A DNA stretch of 64,000 bases, taken from NCBI RefSeq assembly GCF_009728935.1, contig NZ_CP034235.1, positions 5,903,501 through 5,967,500 on the forward strand, given 5' to 3'. The translations under genes were made by a program, and so were the position numbers. Origin of the DNA: Paenibacillus psychroresistens (GTDB lineage: Bacteria; Bacillota; Bacilli; Paenibacillales; NBRC-103111). Of the stretch, positions 1-8,177 are shown piece by piece (position 1 is the first letter of the stretch; each line of letters starts with the position of its first letter). Below the pieces are notes generated by a model that was not told the DNA's origin, ran no database searches, and worked only from the letters and a program-made list of their open reading frames with translations.

Positions 1-38
1 GAGAATGCTATCAGACTAACTCGCTTATACTTGCTCAT
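1..38 (-). CDS. 5' end of a gene running off the left edge
   Basis: An ATG on the minus strand at 38 opens a frame beginning MSKYKRVSLIAF that stays open to the window edge. A strong Shine-Dalgarno (GAGGAGG) lies nine bases before it, and a sigma-A-like promoter lies about 35-60 bases upstream. Only twelve codons are visible, too few to name a product. The basic start followed by hydrophobic residues could be the beginning of a signal peptide or membrane segment, but this is a guess. Confidence 0.6.
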   Translation of the reverse strand, partial: MSKYKRVSLIAF

Positions 39-72
39 GGATGAAAGCCTCCTCAAATATGACTCATCCTCT

Positions 73-101
73 ATTGTAAAGTTAATCGGACTAATCGTCC
101 A
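73..101 (-). promoter_or_regulatory. sigma-A-like promoter for the left-edge gene
   Basis: On the minus strand, TGGACG (96-101) and TACAAT (73-78) are separated by exactly 17 bases. They match the -35 and -10 consensus at four and five of six positions. The spacing to the GAGGAGG and ATG at 38 is normal. The region also faces the tRNA-Lys promoter, so 73-166 is a divergent promoter region. Confidence 0.5.
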
Positions 102-137
102 TCCTTCCGTGTGTGTTAACTTATCTTCTTTTCTCTG

Positions 138-166
138 TTGCTTTTATATCTTATTGATGATACAAT
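138..166 (+). promoter_or_regulatory. promoter of tRNA-Lys
   Basis: TTGCTT (138-143) and TACAAT (161-166) are separated by 17 bases and end 16 bases before the mature tRNA 5' end. This is the usual geometry for a Bacillales tRNA gene transcribed alone. Confidence 0.6.
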
Positions 167-182
167 ACTTTTTGTGTCTTAT

Positions 183-255
183 GGATCTGTAGCTCAGCTG
201 GTAGAGCAGTTGACTCTTAATCATCTGGTCGGGGGTTCGAGCCCCCCCGGATCCA
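183..255 (+). tRNA. tRNA-Lys (anticodon CUU)
   Basis: The acceptor stem GGATCTG (183-189) pairs with CGGATCC (248-254), with one G-U pair and discriminator A255. The D-arm begins at GCTC (192). The anticodon loop CTCTTAA carries CTT at 216-218, read as lysine AAG. The T-arm GGGGG-TTCGAGC-CCCCC (231-247) is perfect. The anticodon stem has one T-T mismatch (210/224). CCA is not encoded. The gene has its own promoter and terminator, so it is a single-gene transcription unit. Confidence 0.95.
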
Positions 256-273
256 TACTCTTATATAACCTTC

Positions 274-300
274 AAACCTCGCAGAGATGCGAGGTTTTTT
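274..300 (+). terminator. rho-independent terminator of tRNA-Lys
   Basis: The ten-base stem AAACCTCGCA (274-283) and TGCGAGGTTT (288-297) has a GAGA loop and runs into six T residues. It closes the tRNA transcript. Confidence 0.9.
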
Positions 301-363
301 ATTTGTTTATGATTAGTTAGCTACCTTTTAGACCGCATTTCTATACATATGCTGGAAACATCG

Positions 364-790
364 CCCCATCTAAAGCGGCGCGGACGCTTTACATTCTCTT
401 TTGCGGAGGCTCCGCAACATCTAAAGCGGCACGGACGCTTTACATTCTCTTTTGCGGAGGCTCCGCCCCATCTAAAGCGGCGCGGACGCTTTACATTCTC
501 TTTTGCGGAGGCTCCGCCCCATCTAAAGCGGCGCGGACGCTTTACATTCTCTTTTGCGGAGGCTCCGCCCCATCTAAAGCGGCGAGGACGCTTTACATTC
601 TCTTTTGCGGAGGCTCCGCCCCATCTAAAGCGGCGAGGACGCTTTACATTCTCTTTTGCGGAGGCTCCGCCCCATCTAAAGCGGCGAGGACGCTTTACAT
701 TCTCTTTTGCGGAGGCTCCGCCCCATCTAAAGCGGCGAGGACGCTTTATTCTCTTTTGCGGAAACACCGCCCCATCTAAAGCGGCACGGA
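364..790. repeat. 51-bp tandem repeat array, eight full units plus one partial
   Basis: Units start at 364, 415, 466, 517, 568, 619, 670, 721 and 770. The unit reads CCCCATCTAAAGCGG, then CGCGGACGC or CGAGGACGC, then TTTACATTCTC, then TTTTGCGGAGGCTCCG. Each unit carries two dyads: AAAGCG-n7-CGCTTT, and GCGGAG/CTCCGC around a single G. Units 3-7 are almost identical. Units 1, 2, 8 and 9 carry substitutions, and unit 8 lacks two bases. Because 51 is divisible by three, both strands stay open for about 150 codons. No ribosome binding site precedes either frame, so I regard this as non-coding repeat DNA or a structured transcript. Confidence 0.95.
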
Positions 791-854
791 CTCTATTCCG
801 CCCAAAATGACGCTATTACCAACATTTCTATATAATGTAGACTTAGGAACCACT

Positions 855-891
855 AAAAACCAGACTAACACTTAGTGTCGGCCTGGTTTTT
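855..891 (-). terminator. terminator of the 909-3716 operon
   Basis: AAAAACCAG (855-863) pairs with CTGGTTTTT (883-891). The loop contains a smaller ACACT/AGTGT dyad. On the minus strand the hairpin ends in a T run and lies just after the stop of the isomerase gene at 909. A T run on the other side as well means it may work in both directions. Confidence 0.75.
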
Positions 892-908
892 CATATTTTA
901 GCTAACCC

Positions 909-1787
909 TTATCTAAAATCCTTCAAAAACTGTACAGCTTTCCTGATATCTTCTTCAGGATTAGTCCCTACTTCACGCTCAATAGTTAAGTAGCCCTTAT
1001 AATCAATATCAACCAGCGCTTGCAGATAGCCATTCCAGTCTACTCCGCCTTCACCAAGGGGAACCTCTCTAAAAATATCACCTGATTCGGCAGCCTCTGC
1101 CATTTTTTCGTGATCCAGTGGATTAAAGCCAAGTGAGCCATAAACCAGACGTGGATCTACTTCACGCAGCCGTATGCCATCTTTCGCATGGGTATGCACG
1201 ATATAATCACGCAAGGTATAGACACCTTGAACAGGATCATCGCCCGTAACCATAACCATATTAGCTGGATCGAAGTTAACCGCGACTCCTTTGGAGCTGA
1301 GCCCATCGAGAAAGCCTTTTAAGGTTATTGCCGTCTCGGGTCCAGTTTCAATAGCGAAAAAGGCATTCAGGCTATTAGCATAAGCACTGAGCTCGTCACA
1401 AGCCAAATGCATCGCTTCATAATTAGCGCTGTTCTTATCCTCTGGCACTATCCCAATATGCGTTGTGACTACATTAACTCCAAGCTCCACAGCTAGATCG
1501 AGAATTTGTTTGGACTTAGCAATTTTCTCAGCATTGACAAGTTTATCTTGAAAGCCATGACCCCCTAAATCGCCAACAAGTGCAGAGATTTCCAGTCCAA
1601 GCGAAGCAATGAATTCCTTCCATTCCTTACGTGCTGCTGAAGTAAGATTTTGCGGAGCAAATTCTCCATTAACGGCATAAATTTGTACACCATCCGCGCC
1701 AACCTCTTTAGATTTTATTAAACCTTCTCGCACACCAACTCGAAAGCTATCTACGATCACACCAATTTTATTAGGAACAAGCACCAT
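909..1787 (-). CDS. sugar phosphate isomerase/epimerase (AP-endonuclease-2-type TIM barrel)
   Basis: This 292-residue protein has the motif series of the metal-dependent TIM-barrel isomerase/epimerase family (IolE/IolH/tagatose epimerase-like). Visible motifs are TTH (108-110), IETG with Glu147, NFDPAN (171-176), HTHAKD (198-203), GEGG (245-248) and IERE (269-272), which supply the metal and substrate ligands. The ATG at 1787 is chosen over a TTG six bases earlier because GGAGG lies eight bases before the ATG but only two before the TTG. It is the last gene of a three-gene operon with a second isomerase and a Gfo/Idh/MocA oxidoreductase. That set is typical of inositol or rare-sugar catabolism. 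The exact substrate cannot be read from sequence. Confidence 0.85.
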   Translation of the reverse strand: MVLVPNKIGVIVDSFRVGVREGLIKSKEVGADGVQIYAVNGEFAPQNLTSAARKEWKEFIASLGLEISALVGDLGGHGFQDKLVNAEKIAKSKQILDLAVELGVNVVTTHIGIVPEDKNSANYEAMHLACDELSAYANSLNAFFAIETGPETAITLKGFLDGLSSKGVAVNFDPANMVMVTGDDPVQGVYTLRDYIVHTHAKDGIRLREVDPRLVYGSLGFNPLDHEKMAEAAESGDIFREVPLGEGGVDWNGYLQALVDIDYKGYLTIEREVGTNPEEDIRKAVQFLKDFR

Positions 1788-1800
1788 GTCCAACGCCTCC

Positions 1801-2658
1801 TTATATTTCGTTCCATAATTGCTTTAAGTTATTTAAGCCAATTCTAGTACCTAGCTTACACTCTTCCATACCTTCAAACTCGACTGATAAAAAGCCATCA
1901 AAACCGGATTGTTTGACTACTTTTAGCACATTGCGCATATCAATATCACCGTTTCCAATTATCGCACCACGCAAATGATTGCCATGAGCTGTTGGAAACC
2001 AGCCTTCTCCTGGATCTTGTGCGAATGATCGAAGATAGAAATCTTTAATATGAACCATAGATGCGTAGGAGATGTTCTTCTTCACGGCTACTATTGAATT
2101 CTCATCTGCACACATAAAATTGCCAATGTCTAAGGTTGTTCGAAAATTGGCTCTATCAGTTGCATGGATTAATGCCTGAACTCGATCACTGGCTTGCAGG
2201 AAATAACCATGATTTTCAATACTGGTCGTTATTCCGAATGTTGCTGCATACTCAGCTACTCGACGGCATGCTTCTGCAAGCTTAGGAAGCTGTAAATTAA
2301 AATTCTGAATGGATATGTCAGCGGTACTGGCTACATCATGACGCATGAGCTTAATCCCGAGCTGTGCAGCGATATCTACTTCTTTCTTCACTCGGCTTAT
2401 CTCAAGCTCGAATGCTTCCTCTGTTAGACCGGAAAATTCAGCCCCAATTGCATAATTGGATATTTCAATCCCTGACTCCACTGCCTTTTGCCGAATCTCT
2501 GAGATTAATTCAGGATTCTTTGTCAGATTGAAGCCGATTGGCACAATCTCTACATGCTCCCCACCAATTTCAGCAATATAAGCAATCGCCTCTATTACGC
2601 TCATCTCACCAGACTGAATAGCCCGCGATAAACTATACGTGCTTACCCCTATTTTCAT
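1801..2658 (-). CDS. second sugar phosphate isomerase/epimerase (TIM barrel)
   Basis: The protein has 285 residues of the same superfamily as its downstream neighbour but is clearly divergent from it. Ligand motifs are SIENHG (around 146-151), LDIGN (176-180), HIKD (203-206) and VEFEG (259-263). Its start overlaps the stop of the upstream oxidoreductase by four bases, indicating translational coupling. Two different isomerases beside one dehydrogenase suggest successive steps on one sugar or cyclitol, for example keto-sugar epimerisation after oxidation. That is inference. No signal peptide, so cytoplasmic. Confidence 0.85.
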   Translation of the reverse strand: MKIGVSTYSLSRAIQSGEMSVIEAIAYIAEIGGEHVEIVPIGFNLTKNPELISEIRQKAVESGIEISNYAIGAEFSGLTEEAFELEISRVKKEVDIAAQLGIKLMRHDVASTADISIQNFNLQLPKLAEACRRVAEYAATFGITTSIENHGYFLQASDRVQALIHATDRANFRTTLDIGNFMCADENSIVAVKKNISYASMVHIKDFYLRSFAQDPGEGWFPTAHGNHLRGAIIGNGDIDMRNVLKVVKQSGFDGFLSVEFEGMEECKLGTRIGLNNLKQLWNEI

Positions 2659-3716
2659 AAGCTGACCTCCACACCTTTGGCCGCAGATTCATAAATTGCA
2701 CAAAGAATTTTCATAATCTCTAAGCCATCTTCTACTGGGCTAAGCGGTTGTTGACCCGTTTGGACGCATTGAACAAAGTGATTGATTTCATTCTGGAAGG
2801 AAGAATCAAAGTGAAAGCCTTTGTGGTCCATTTGCGGTGTGATATTCAAAATCGTATTATGTTTTTCCGTTACAATCGCAATCTCTGGATCGATCTCATA
2901 GCTGCCTTTATCTCCATATAACTTAACTTTCATTTCATCTTCTTTAGCATGAAGGGAAAAACTAACATCTACCATTAAAGAAGCGCCATTCTCAAAACGG
3001 ATAATAGCGTTTGCCAGATCTTCAACGGTATTTAAACTTGGATCCCAATCTGCTGCTTTATAGAAGGAAAGATGCTCAATATGCGCACGATTTCCAAGCT
3101 TGCGATAAGTATTGCCGCTTACGGACTTCACCTTAGGCTTACCCATCATATACCAACAAAGATCAATCATATGAACACCAATATCGATTAGCGGCCCGCC
3201 GCCTGAACGTTCTACATCAGCGAACCATCCACCTGGATTGCCAAGTCGGCGAATAGCGGAAGCTTTAGCATAATAAATCTCGCCAAACTCCCCAGCTTCC
3301 GCAAATGTCCGCAGCATCTGCACATTGTTATCATAACGCCGCACAAAACCAACCTGCAGTATTTTACCGCTGCGCTTCACGGCTTCCTGGATGCGTAATG
3401 CTTCTTCAACTGTTTTGCAAAGTGGTTTTTCCACCAGCACATGCTTGCCAGCATCTAATGCGGCTATGCTAATCTCTGCATGTGTTTGATTCCAAGTACA
3501 AATACTTACTGCATCGATCTCCGGATCGGTCAATGCCTCTTGATAACTATAGTATATTTTTGAAACACCGTATTCCGTACCTATACGATTAGCACGCTCT
3601 TCGTTTATGTCACATACCGCATAAAGCTCAACTTCTGGATGATTAGTATAAGATCTTAAGTGCTCTTTAGAAATAGATCCCACACCAATTACAGCAACTT
3701 TAATTTTCTTCATCAT
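2655..3716 (-). CDS. Gfo/Idh/MocA family NAD(P)-dependent oxidoreductase
   Basis: The 353-residue protein starts with a Rossmann motif (VAVIGVGSIS, 8-16). It has the family's VEKP signature (95-98) and the catalytic-region motif GGGPLIDIGVHMID (172-185), where the His-Asp pair usually sits. Family members oxidise or reduce sugars and cyclitols such as myo-inositol or 1,5-anhydrofructose. GGAG lies six bases before the first of two adjacent ATG codons. It is the first gene of the operon, and a divergent AraC regulator starts 130 bases away. The substrate is not determined. Confidence 0.88.
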   Translation of the reverse strand: MMKKIKVAVIGVGSISKEHLRSYTNHPEVELYAVCDINEERANRIGTEYGVSKIYYSYQEALTDPEIDAVSICTWNQTHAEISIAALDAGKHVLVEKPLCKTVEEALRIQEAVKRSGKILQVGFVRRYDNNVQMLRTFAEAGEFGEIYYAKASAIRRLGNPGGWFADVERSGGGPLIDIGVHMIDLCWYMMGKPKVKSVSGNTYRKLGNRAHIEHLSFYKAADWDPSLNTVEDLANAIIRFENGASLMVDVSFSLHAKEDEMKVKLYGDKGSYEIDPEIAIVTEKHNTILNITPQMDHKGFHFDSSFQNEINHFVQCVQTGQQPLSPVEDGLEIMKILCAIYESAAKGVEVSL

Positions 3717-3846
3717 TTTCTGCTCCTTTGTACAACTCCATATAGGCTAATCTTCTCTCTTGTATTATAATAGGTACAGATATTATAACCATGAAGCAGG
3801 ATGCTATTAATTTGGACAAATGTGCTATTTAATGGGAGGGATAATT
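3717..3846. promoter_or_regulatory. divergent promoter region between the sugar operon and its AraC gene
   Basis: Leftward, a TATAAT box lies at 3764-3769 with no good -35 element 17 bases upstream, as expected for an activator-dependent promoter. A second AT-rich TATTATAA lies at 3782-3789. Rightward, GGGAGG (3831-3836) is the ribosome binding site of the AraC gene. The AraC product probably binds here. No operator can be defined by eye. Confidence 0.45.
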
Positions 3847-4725
3847 ATGAAGCCTGCTGCTTTACTCGAACCTATGGACATGCCAAATCCACATTTCCCA
3901 GTAAAAGTACATCGAACCACAATAGATGAATATGGTAAACTATTATTTCCGAATCATTGGCACAAGCATATAGAATTTTTATTTTGCCTTTCTGGAAAAG
4001 CGATTATTGAATGTAATTCAGTACCTTTTACCATGGAAACGGATGATCTTATCGTTGTAAACAGCAATGACCTGCATGCAGGTGTTAGTGCCTCAACAGA
4101 TTTGTTCTATTATGCGCTGATATTCGATCCCGAAATTCTACATAGCCCTTTTTTTGACGCTACAGAAACTAAATTCATTACACCCATCATGCAAAATTTA
4201 ATTATGTTTTCGCATAAAATCACCTGTGATTTGGAGCTCAAAAGCTGTTTTCTTGCCATTGTTAAAGAGCTCAAAGACCAGCAGCTTGGCTATGAACTAT
4301 CGATTAAATCTTACTTGTTTAGAATCTTGACCTTATTGCTGCGTAATTATGTGGCACAGGTTCTAACCGTAAATGACCATACCATTCGAATGAAGAATCT
4401 TAATCGCTTCGCCCCTATACTCCAATGCATTGAAGAGTCCTATCAAGAAGAATTAACTATTGATTTACTAGCTGATATGGCTGGTCTAAGCCGTTTTCAT
4501 TTTAGTCGATTATTCAAAGAATTAACGGGCAAAACGGTAACTGAATATGTCAATGGAATCCGAATTGGTCGCGCCGAATACTTACTCTACAACACAGCTA
4601 TGACCGTTTCCGAAATTGCGATTGCCTCAGGCTTTCATGATATTTATTATTTCAGCCGGATATTTAAACAATACAAACACGTTACTCCAACGGATATGCG
4701 CAAGAACCGATCCACTCTGATTTAG
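3847..4725 (+). CDS. AraC-family transcriptional regulator with N-terminal cupin domain
   Basis: The 292-residue protein has an N-terminal sugar-sensing cupin fold, with the His-rich strand NHWHKHIEF (36-44) and the DLIVVNSNDLHA turn (67-78). A C-terminal pair of helix-turn-helix motifs of the AraC/XylS type follows (about 200-290), with the usual SGFHDIYYFSRIFKQYKHVTP stretch split over the second HTH. The start is set at 3847 because GGGAGG lies inside the longer frame, six bases before this ATG. It is transcribed away from the oxidoreductase/isomerase operon and most likely activates it in response to its sugar. Confidence 0.88.
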   Translation: MKPAALLEPMDMPNPHFPVKVHRTTIDEYGKLLFPNHWHKHIEFLFCLSGKAIIECNSVPFTMETDDLIVVNSNDLHAGVSASTDLFYYALIFDPEILHSPFFDATETKFITPIMQNLIMFSHKITCDLELKSCFLAIVKELKDQQLGYELSIKSYLFRILTLLLRNYVAQVLTVNDHTIRMKNLNRFAPILQCIEESYQEELTIDLLADMAGLSRFHFSRLFKELTGKTVTEYVNGIRIGRAEYLLYNTAMTVSEIAIASGFHDIYYFSRIFKQYKHVTPTDMRKNRSTLI

Positions 4726-4788
4726 CATTTTAGTGAAAAACTGTTATAATGGTGTTTAACTTACTACTATATAGGGAGTCTGATTAAT

Positions 4789-5100
4789 ATGAGCAAACAG
4801 GCAGTCAAACATATGGTTATTTTTTGTTTAAAGCACGAGATAGGCTCTGCCGAAGCCGCACAATTCTTAAAAGATGGCCGTGATATTCTTAGCTCTATTC
4901 CAACCGTTGCAAATTTCCAAGCCTTTAACCAAGTGAGTCCAAAGAATGATTACGACTACGGTTTTTCCATGGATTTCGCAGACCAAGCCGCATATGATTT
5001 CTATAATGAGCATCCGAAGCATGTGGATTTTGTTGAAAATCGTTGGTTAAAGGAAGTTTCTCGTTTTCTAGAAATTGATTTTCAAGCTGCTCACGAATGA
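4789..5100 (+). CDS. Dabb-domain (stress-responsive alpha/beta barrel) protein
   Basis: The 103-residue protein fits the dimeric alpha/beta-barrel Dabb family. It has the N-terminal KHMVIFCLK strand, a central FSMDFADQAAYDFYNEHPKHVDFV segment (given here in outline) and the C-terminal LEIDF strand. Members form ferredoxin-like dimers. Some are cyclases, most have no known reaction. GGGAG precedes the ATG and a TATAAT-like box lies about 45 bases upstream. It follows the AraC gene by 63 bases and may be a separate unit. Function unknown beyond the fold. Confidence 0.8.
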   Translation: MSKQAVKHMVIFCLKHEIGSAEAAQFLKDGRDILSSIPTVANFQAFNQVSPKNDYDYGFSMDFADQAAYDFYNEHPKHVDFVENRWLKEVSRFLEIDFQAAHE

Positions 5101-5220
5101 TTTAGCACAAATCAAGTCTGCGTGTTTTTATGCTAGATCCCTTTTTGCTTAAAGCAGAAAGAAGGCATGAGCATAGCCGCAGGCTGTTTTTGCGAGCATT
5201 ATGCCGCTTGAAAAATTTAC

Positions 5221-5266
5221 AAAAAAAAATAACCTTCAGCTCCACTATTTCTAGTGAAATTGAAGG
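5221..5266 (-). terminator. terminator of the secreted SLH-like protein gene
   Basis: On the minus strand CCTTCA and TGAAGG close an imperfect hairpin that also contains a CACTA/TAGTG inner stem. A nine-base T run (read from 5221-5229) follows. It lies directly after the stop at 5280. The bases from 5101 to 5220 hold no convincing gene; the short minus-strand frame there lacks a ribosome binding site. Confidence 0.75.
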
Positions 5267-5279
5267 CTTAATCGACAGC

Positions 5280-6635
5280 TTATAGAGGTTCACCATGCAG
5301 GTAATTAAAGAAGGGCTTATCAACCCAGAATTGATACGGGGTCACTATCGCATTGGGATCAATAGCTTTAAAGCCAGCTACAACCTTGGCTGAATCTTCA
5401 TTTAAAGAAAAAGGATTAACCGTGAACGTACTATCTTTGTCTGTAATATAATTGTTTGTTATGACCTCATAATCTTTTAATTCTGTAGAAGAATAGTATA
5501 AGGGCTGAAACCACGAGCTCGCAATCAGGCCAGATTGATCCTTAACATTTTTCTTAGCATATGCCAGAATTGCTCCTTGAAAAGCAGCCTTTTGTTCTTT
5601 ACTTGAGAATTCGAATTCAAGATCAAATTCCTTAGCGTAGGAAATAAAATTACCATTAGCAATCTGTACCACATCCGGTCCTGGCTCGCCCCACTCTTTT
5701 AAGAAGATGAAAGCAGATGTCTTAGGCTCAAATTGCACCTTAGCATTAAGCCCCTCACTACGTAATAGTCCAATCAGCTGAACAGCATGATTTAAATCAG
5801 AATGTCCGTAAATCAGCGACAAGGAACTTATAAAATTAGGATTAAAACGAGAATCCTTCAAGCTGTAGCCTGTTATAAGATTCTGCTCAAGTGCTGTATT
5901 TACAAGTAATTGCAGCTTAGGGGCATGAATAATATCTGAGGTTACAAAGGCATTGCTAAGCTTTGCAAAGATATCTGCGTCGTTGACATAACCAATATAA
6001 TGCTTGTAAAGCCCTTTGGTAACTAGAATCTTGCCTAGTAATGTATTAATAAGCTGTGCATCTGCTGCTTTATTAGGTTGAAAGGTGCTTAACAACTCAG
6101 CTGGGATCAACCCGGCATCTGCTGCTGCCGCAAGCTCTTGTGCCGTTTTTATTGCTAAGTTGTTATTCTTTTGATTAATAGACTTAAGCACCAAAGCTAC
6201 CTTGTCCGTCGGATATGTATACGCAAGTTCCTTTAATCCAGCTGCCCTTACTGCAATAGAAACGGCTACAATACTAGATAATGGCTGCTCAGCTTGGACA
6301 CCAGGCCCTCCTAAAATTCCATTCTCATATAAGGAGGCAGCAGCTGGAAATAGCTTATTATCTGCTTTGAGATCTGTAAAAGCAATATCTTTACCTGATG
6401 GTTTGTAGCTGAGTATAGTAGCCACGGCTTCAATGAATTGCCCTTTCGTTGACGCTCCATTAAAACTAACATTGAACTTTTCTTTAATATACTGTTTATA
6501 TTCTGCAGCACTATCCTCTTGAGAAATAAGAGCGTTTGGTTGGGCCGCATGAGCTACCGTTTGTGTAAACACAAAAATTAGGGTTAATAGCAAAGCAGCT
6601 ATCAGTTTTGTAGATGAAGCTTGTAATCTGGTCAT
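5280..6635 (-). CDS. secreted protein with an SLH-like region, function unknown
   Basis: The 451-residue protein has a clear signal peptide: a basic start, a hydrophobic core (about 11-25), and likely cleavage after AHA at residue 30. Residues about 58-135 resemble S-layer-homology repeats (FTDL near 86, then a LYENGILGGPG turn), with a weaker second repeat after it. The rest, about 230-451, has no family I recognise. It contains strand-rich text and a conserved-looking WGEPGPDVVQ stretch. AGGAGG lies eight bases before the ATG. The gene stands alone, divergent from the PASTA protein gene. It is probably cell-wall attached or secreted. Confidence 0.7.
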   Translation of the reverse strand: MTRLQASSTKLIAALLLTLIFVFTQTVAHAAQPNALISQEDSAAEYKQYIKEKFNVSFNGASTKGQFIEAVATILSYKPSGKDIAFTDLKADNKLFPAAASLYENGILGGPGVQAEQPLSSIVAVSIAVRAAGLKELAYTYPTDKVALVLKSINQKNNNLAIKTAQELAAAADAGLIPAELLSTFQPNKAADAQLINTLLGKILVTKGLYKHYIGYVNDADIFAKLSNAFVTSDIIHAPKLQLLVNTALEQNLITGYSLKDSRFNPNFISSLSLIYGHSDLNHAVQLIGLLRSEGLNAKVQFEPKTSAFIFLKEWGEPGPDVVQIANGNFISYAKEFDLEFEFSSKEQKAAFQGAILAYAKKNVKDQSGLIASSWFQPLYYSSTELKDYEVITNNYITDKDSTFTVNPFSLNEDSAKVVAGFKAIDPNAIVTPYQFWVDKPFFNYLHGEPL

Positions 6636-6755
6636 GAAAAATCCCTCCTATGATGTTGTATATAATTCCGACTGGTATAATCGGATATATAATTTTTAAT
6701 ATCATAACACCCTAAAAACCAACATGTCAACCGAAATTTATCATAGAGTGAATTC

Positions 6756-6814
6756 TTGACATCTTAATGAAAGGAACTTTATATTTGCATTGTTTTTCAG
6801 TTGTATACTATAAT
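6756..6814 (+). promoter_or_regulatory. two candidate promoters of the PASTA protein gene
   Basis: TTGACA (6756-6761) with TTATAT (6779-6784) has 17-base spacing. TTGCAT (6785-6790) with TATAAT (6809-6814) has 18-base spacing. Both point right into 6856. Further left, around 6655-6690, an imperfect dyad TCCGA/TCGGA sits in AT-rich DNA upstream of the divergent secreted-protein gene and may be its regulatory site. Confidence 0.5.
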
Positions 6815-6855
6815 TTACTAGATGCAACGTATCCAGGAGAGGAAGGAAATCTAAA

Positions 6856-8106
6856 ATGAACCGATCCATGGAAGAACGATATGTGATTTCATCACAAATT
6901 CAAACCTTATCCAAAAAACAATTATTCTATGGAGACGATTTATCCTTAAAACGAGAAGTCATGCTATATACGATTAATAATCTAAATAACGATAACTATA
7001 ATGAATATATACGTAAGTTTAAAAAGGCTTCCGCTTTCGTTCATGCTGGCTTTCAACATATTCTCGATACTTCCATCGAAGATCATTCCATCTTTATTGT
7101 GCTTGAACATAAATCTGGCAAACCACTGCTGCAGTACTTAAAAAACCAAGATTGGGTATTTAACCGGATTATTACTATGATCTCTGATTTGGGAGTATCC
7201 ATGCTGGATGGGATGGAAGAACAAATCACTGGTTTTTCAGTCGCGGCTGATAATTTATGGTTAAGCGAGGATGATCGGCTATCGTTTATTAATTTCTGGG
7301 AGGATGGCGAACCGCAATTCACAGGTCCATTGGGCTTGTGCAGTTTAATTATTCAGCTTTCTACCGGTTCCACTCAGATTCCAGATCCTTTTAAAGCATT
7401 AGATAGCTATCTATTACAAATTGATCAGCTTCCAGCATCTCCAGAGCAAAAGAGCGTACTGATTAAGCTAGTCAGGCGAGCTTATCATGGACAGGCTTCT
7501 TTATCTTCATTAGTCATTGGACTCCAAGGCTTATTGCATATTAAACCACAAACGGAGGATTTATTCTCGACTACCGAGCCAATTCCTGCAGCTGTGCCTT
7601 TAACTAGAGCTCCAATTCAACCAAAACCTCCGGCAACCTACAATATTGAGATCGTTCCTCCTGAGGATGACGATGAGGATGAAGACTTTGATGATACTAG
7701 AGTCCCTTTCTACAAAAGAAAAACTTTTGCGGTCATAGGAGTAATCCTCGTGATATTCGTAATATGGATGATTTGGCCTGCCTTACACTCTTCAAACAAA
7801 CCAAGCAAAGTTGAACCAACGCCTAGTATCCCAGCTACAATTGCGCCTACAGCGACTGTAACGCCAGAGCCTACTCCAACTGAGGATAACTCGGTGGTCG
7901 AACCAGGAGAAGAGATTGTAATTCCCAACCTTATTGGATTGACGCTTGAAGAAGCAGATAAGGTGTTAATACACTTGAGGCTTCATTATGATTTTCATAA
8001 AGAAGTTAATAAAGAGACACCAATCGGAATTATTTATAAGCAGGATATTCCTCCAGAAACTAAAGCTGCTCAAGGTGATAGGGTTGTATTTTGGATTAGT
8101 AGATGA
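6856..8106 (+). CDS. membrane-anchored pseudokinase-like protein with one PASTA domain
   Basis: The 416-residue protein has three parts. Residues 1-230 look like a degenerate protein kinase fold: a hinge-like IFIVLEHKSGKPLLQYL (79-95), then FSVAADNLWLSEDDRLSFINFW (127-148), which parallels the HRDxKxxN...DFG segment. The catalytic Asp is gone and DFG reads NFW. A Pro- and Asp/Glu-rich linker leads to one transmembrane helix (290-309). Outside are a Thr/Pro-rich spacer and one PASTA domain (354-416). PASTA kinases sense muropeptides or lipid II; here catalysis is probably lost. AGGAGAGGAAGG precedes the ATG. The gene stands alone. Confidence 0.75.
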   Translation: MNRSMEERYVISSQIQTLSKKQLFYGDDLSLKREVMLYTINNLNNDNYNEYIRKFKKASAFVHAGFQHILDTSIEDHSIFIVLEHKSGKPLLQYLKNQDWVFNRIITMISDLGVSMLDGMEEQITGFSVAADNLWLSEDDRLSFINFWEDGEPQFTGPLGLCSLIIQLSTGSTQIPDPFKALDSYLLQIDQLPASPEQKSVLIKLVRRAYHGQASLSSLVIGLQGLLHIKPQTEDLFSTTEPIPAAVPLTRAPIQPKPPATYNIEIVPPEDDDEDEDFDDTRVPFYKRKTFAVIGVILVIFVIWMIWPALHSSNKPSKVEPTPSIPATIAPTATVTPEPTPTEDNSVVEPGEEIVIPNLIGLTLEEADKVLIHLRLHYDFHKEVNKETPIGIIYKQDIPPETKAAQGDRVVFWISR

Positions 8107-8127
8107 CGATATAGCAATATAATAAAA

Positions 8128-8163
8128 GCAGCCCCCAAGAAATCCAAGGGGCTGCCTTTTTTT
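8128..8163. terminator. bidirectional terminator between the PASTA gene and ndk
   Basis: GCAGCCCC (8128-8135) and GGGGCTGC (8148-8155) form an eight-base GC stem. A seven-T run follows on the plus strand and TTTTATTATA on the minus strand. It serves two convergent genes. Confidence 0.9.
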
Positions 8164-8177
8164 GTATTGCTTTTATT

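Noticed and set aside
138..320. 60-residue plus-strand frame over the tRNA
   Set aside because: It lies across the tRNA gene and its terminator; shadow of tRNA sequence.
364..790. CRISPR array
   Set aside because: Units are contiguous with no unique spacers and no cas genes are in the window.
321..810. Protein-coding genes on either strand of the 51-bp array
   Set aside because: Open frames follow from a repeat length divisible by three; no ribosome binding site.
5102..5323. 73-residue minus-strand frame
   Set aside because: Runs through a terminator and lacks a ribosome site.
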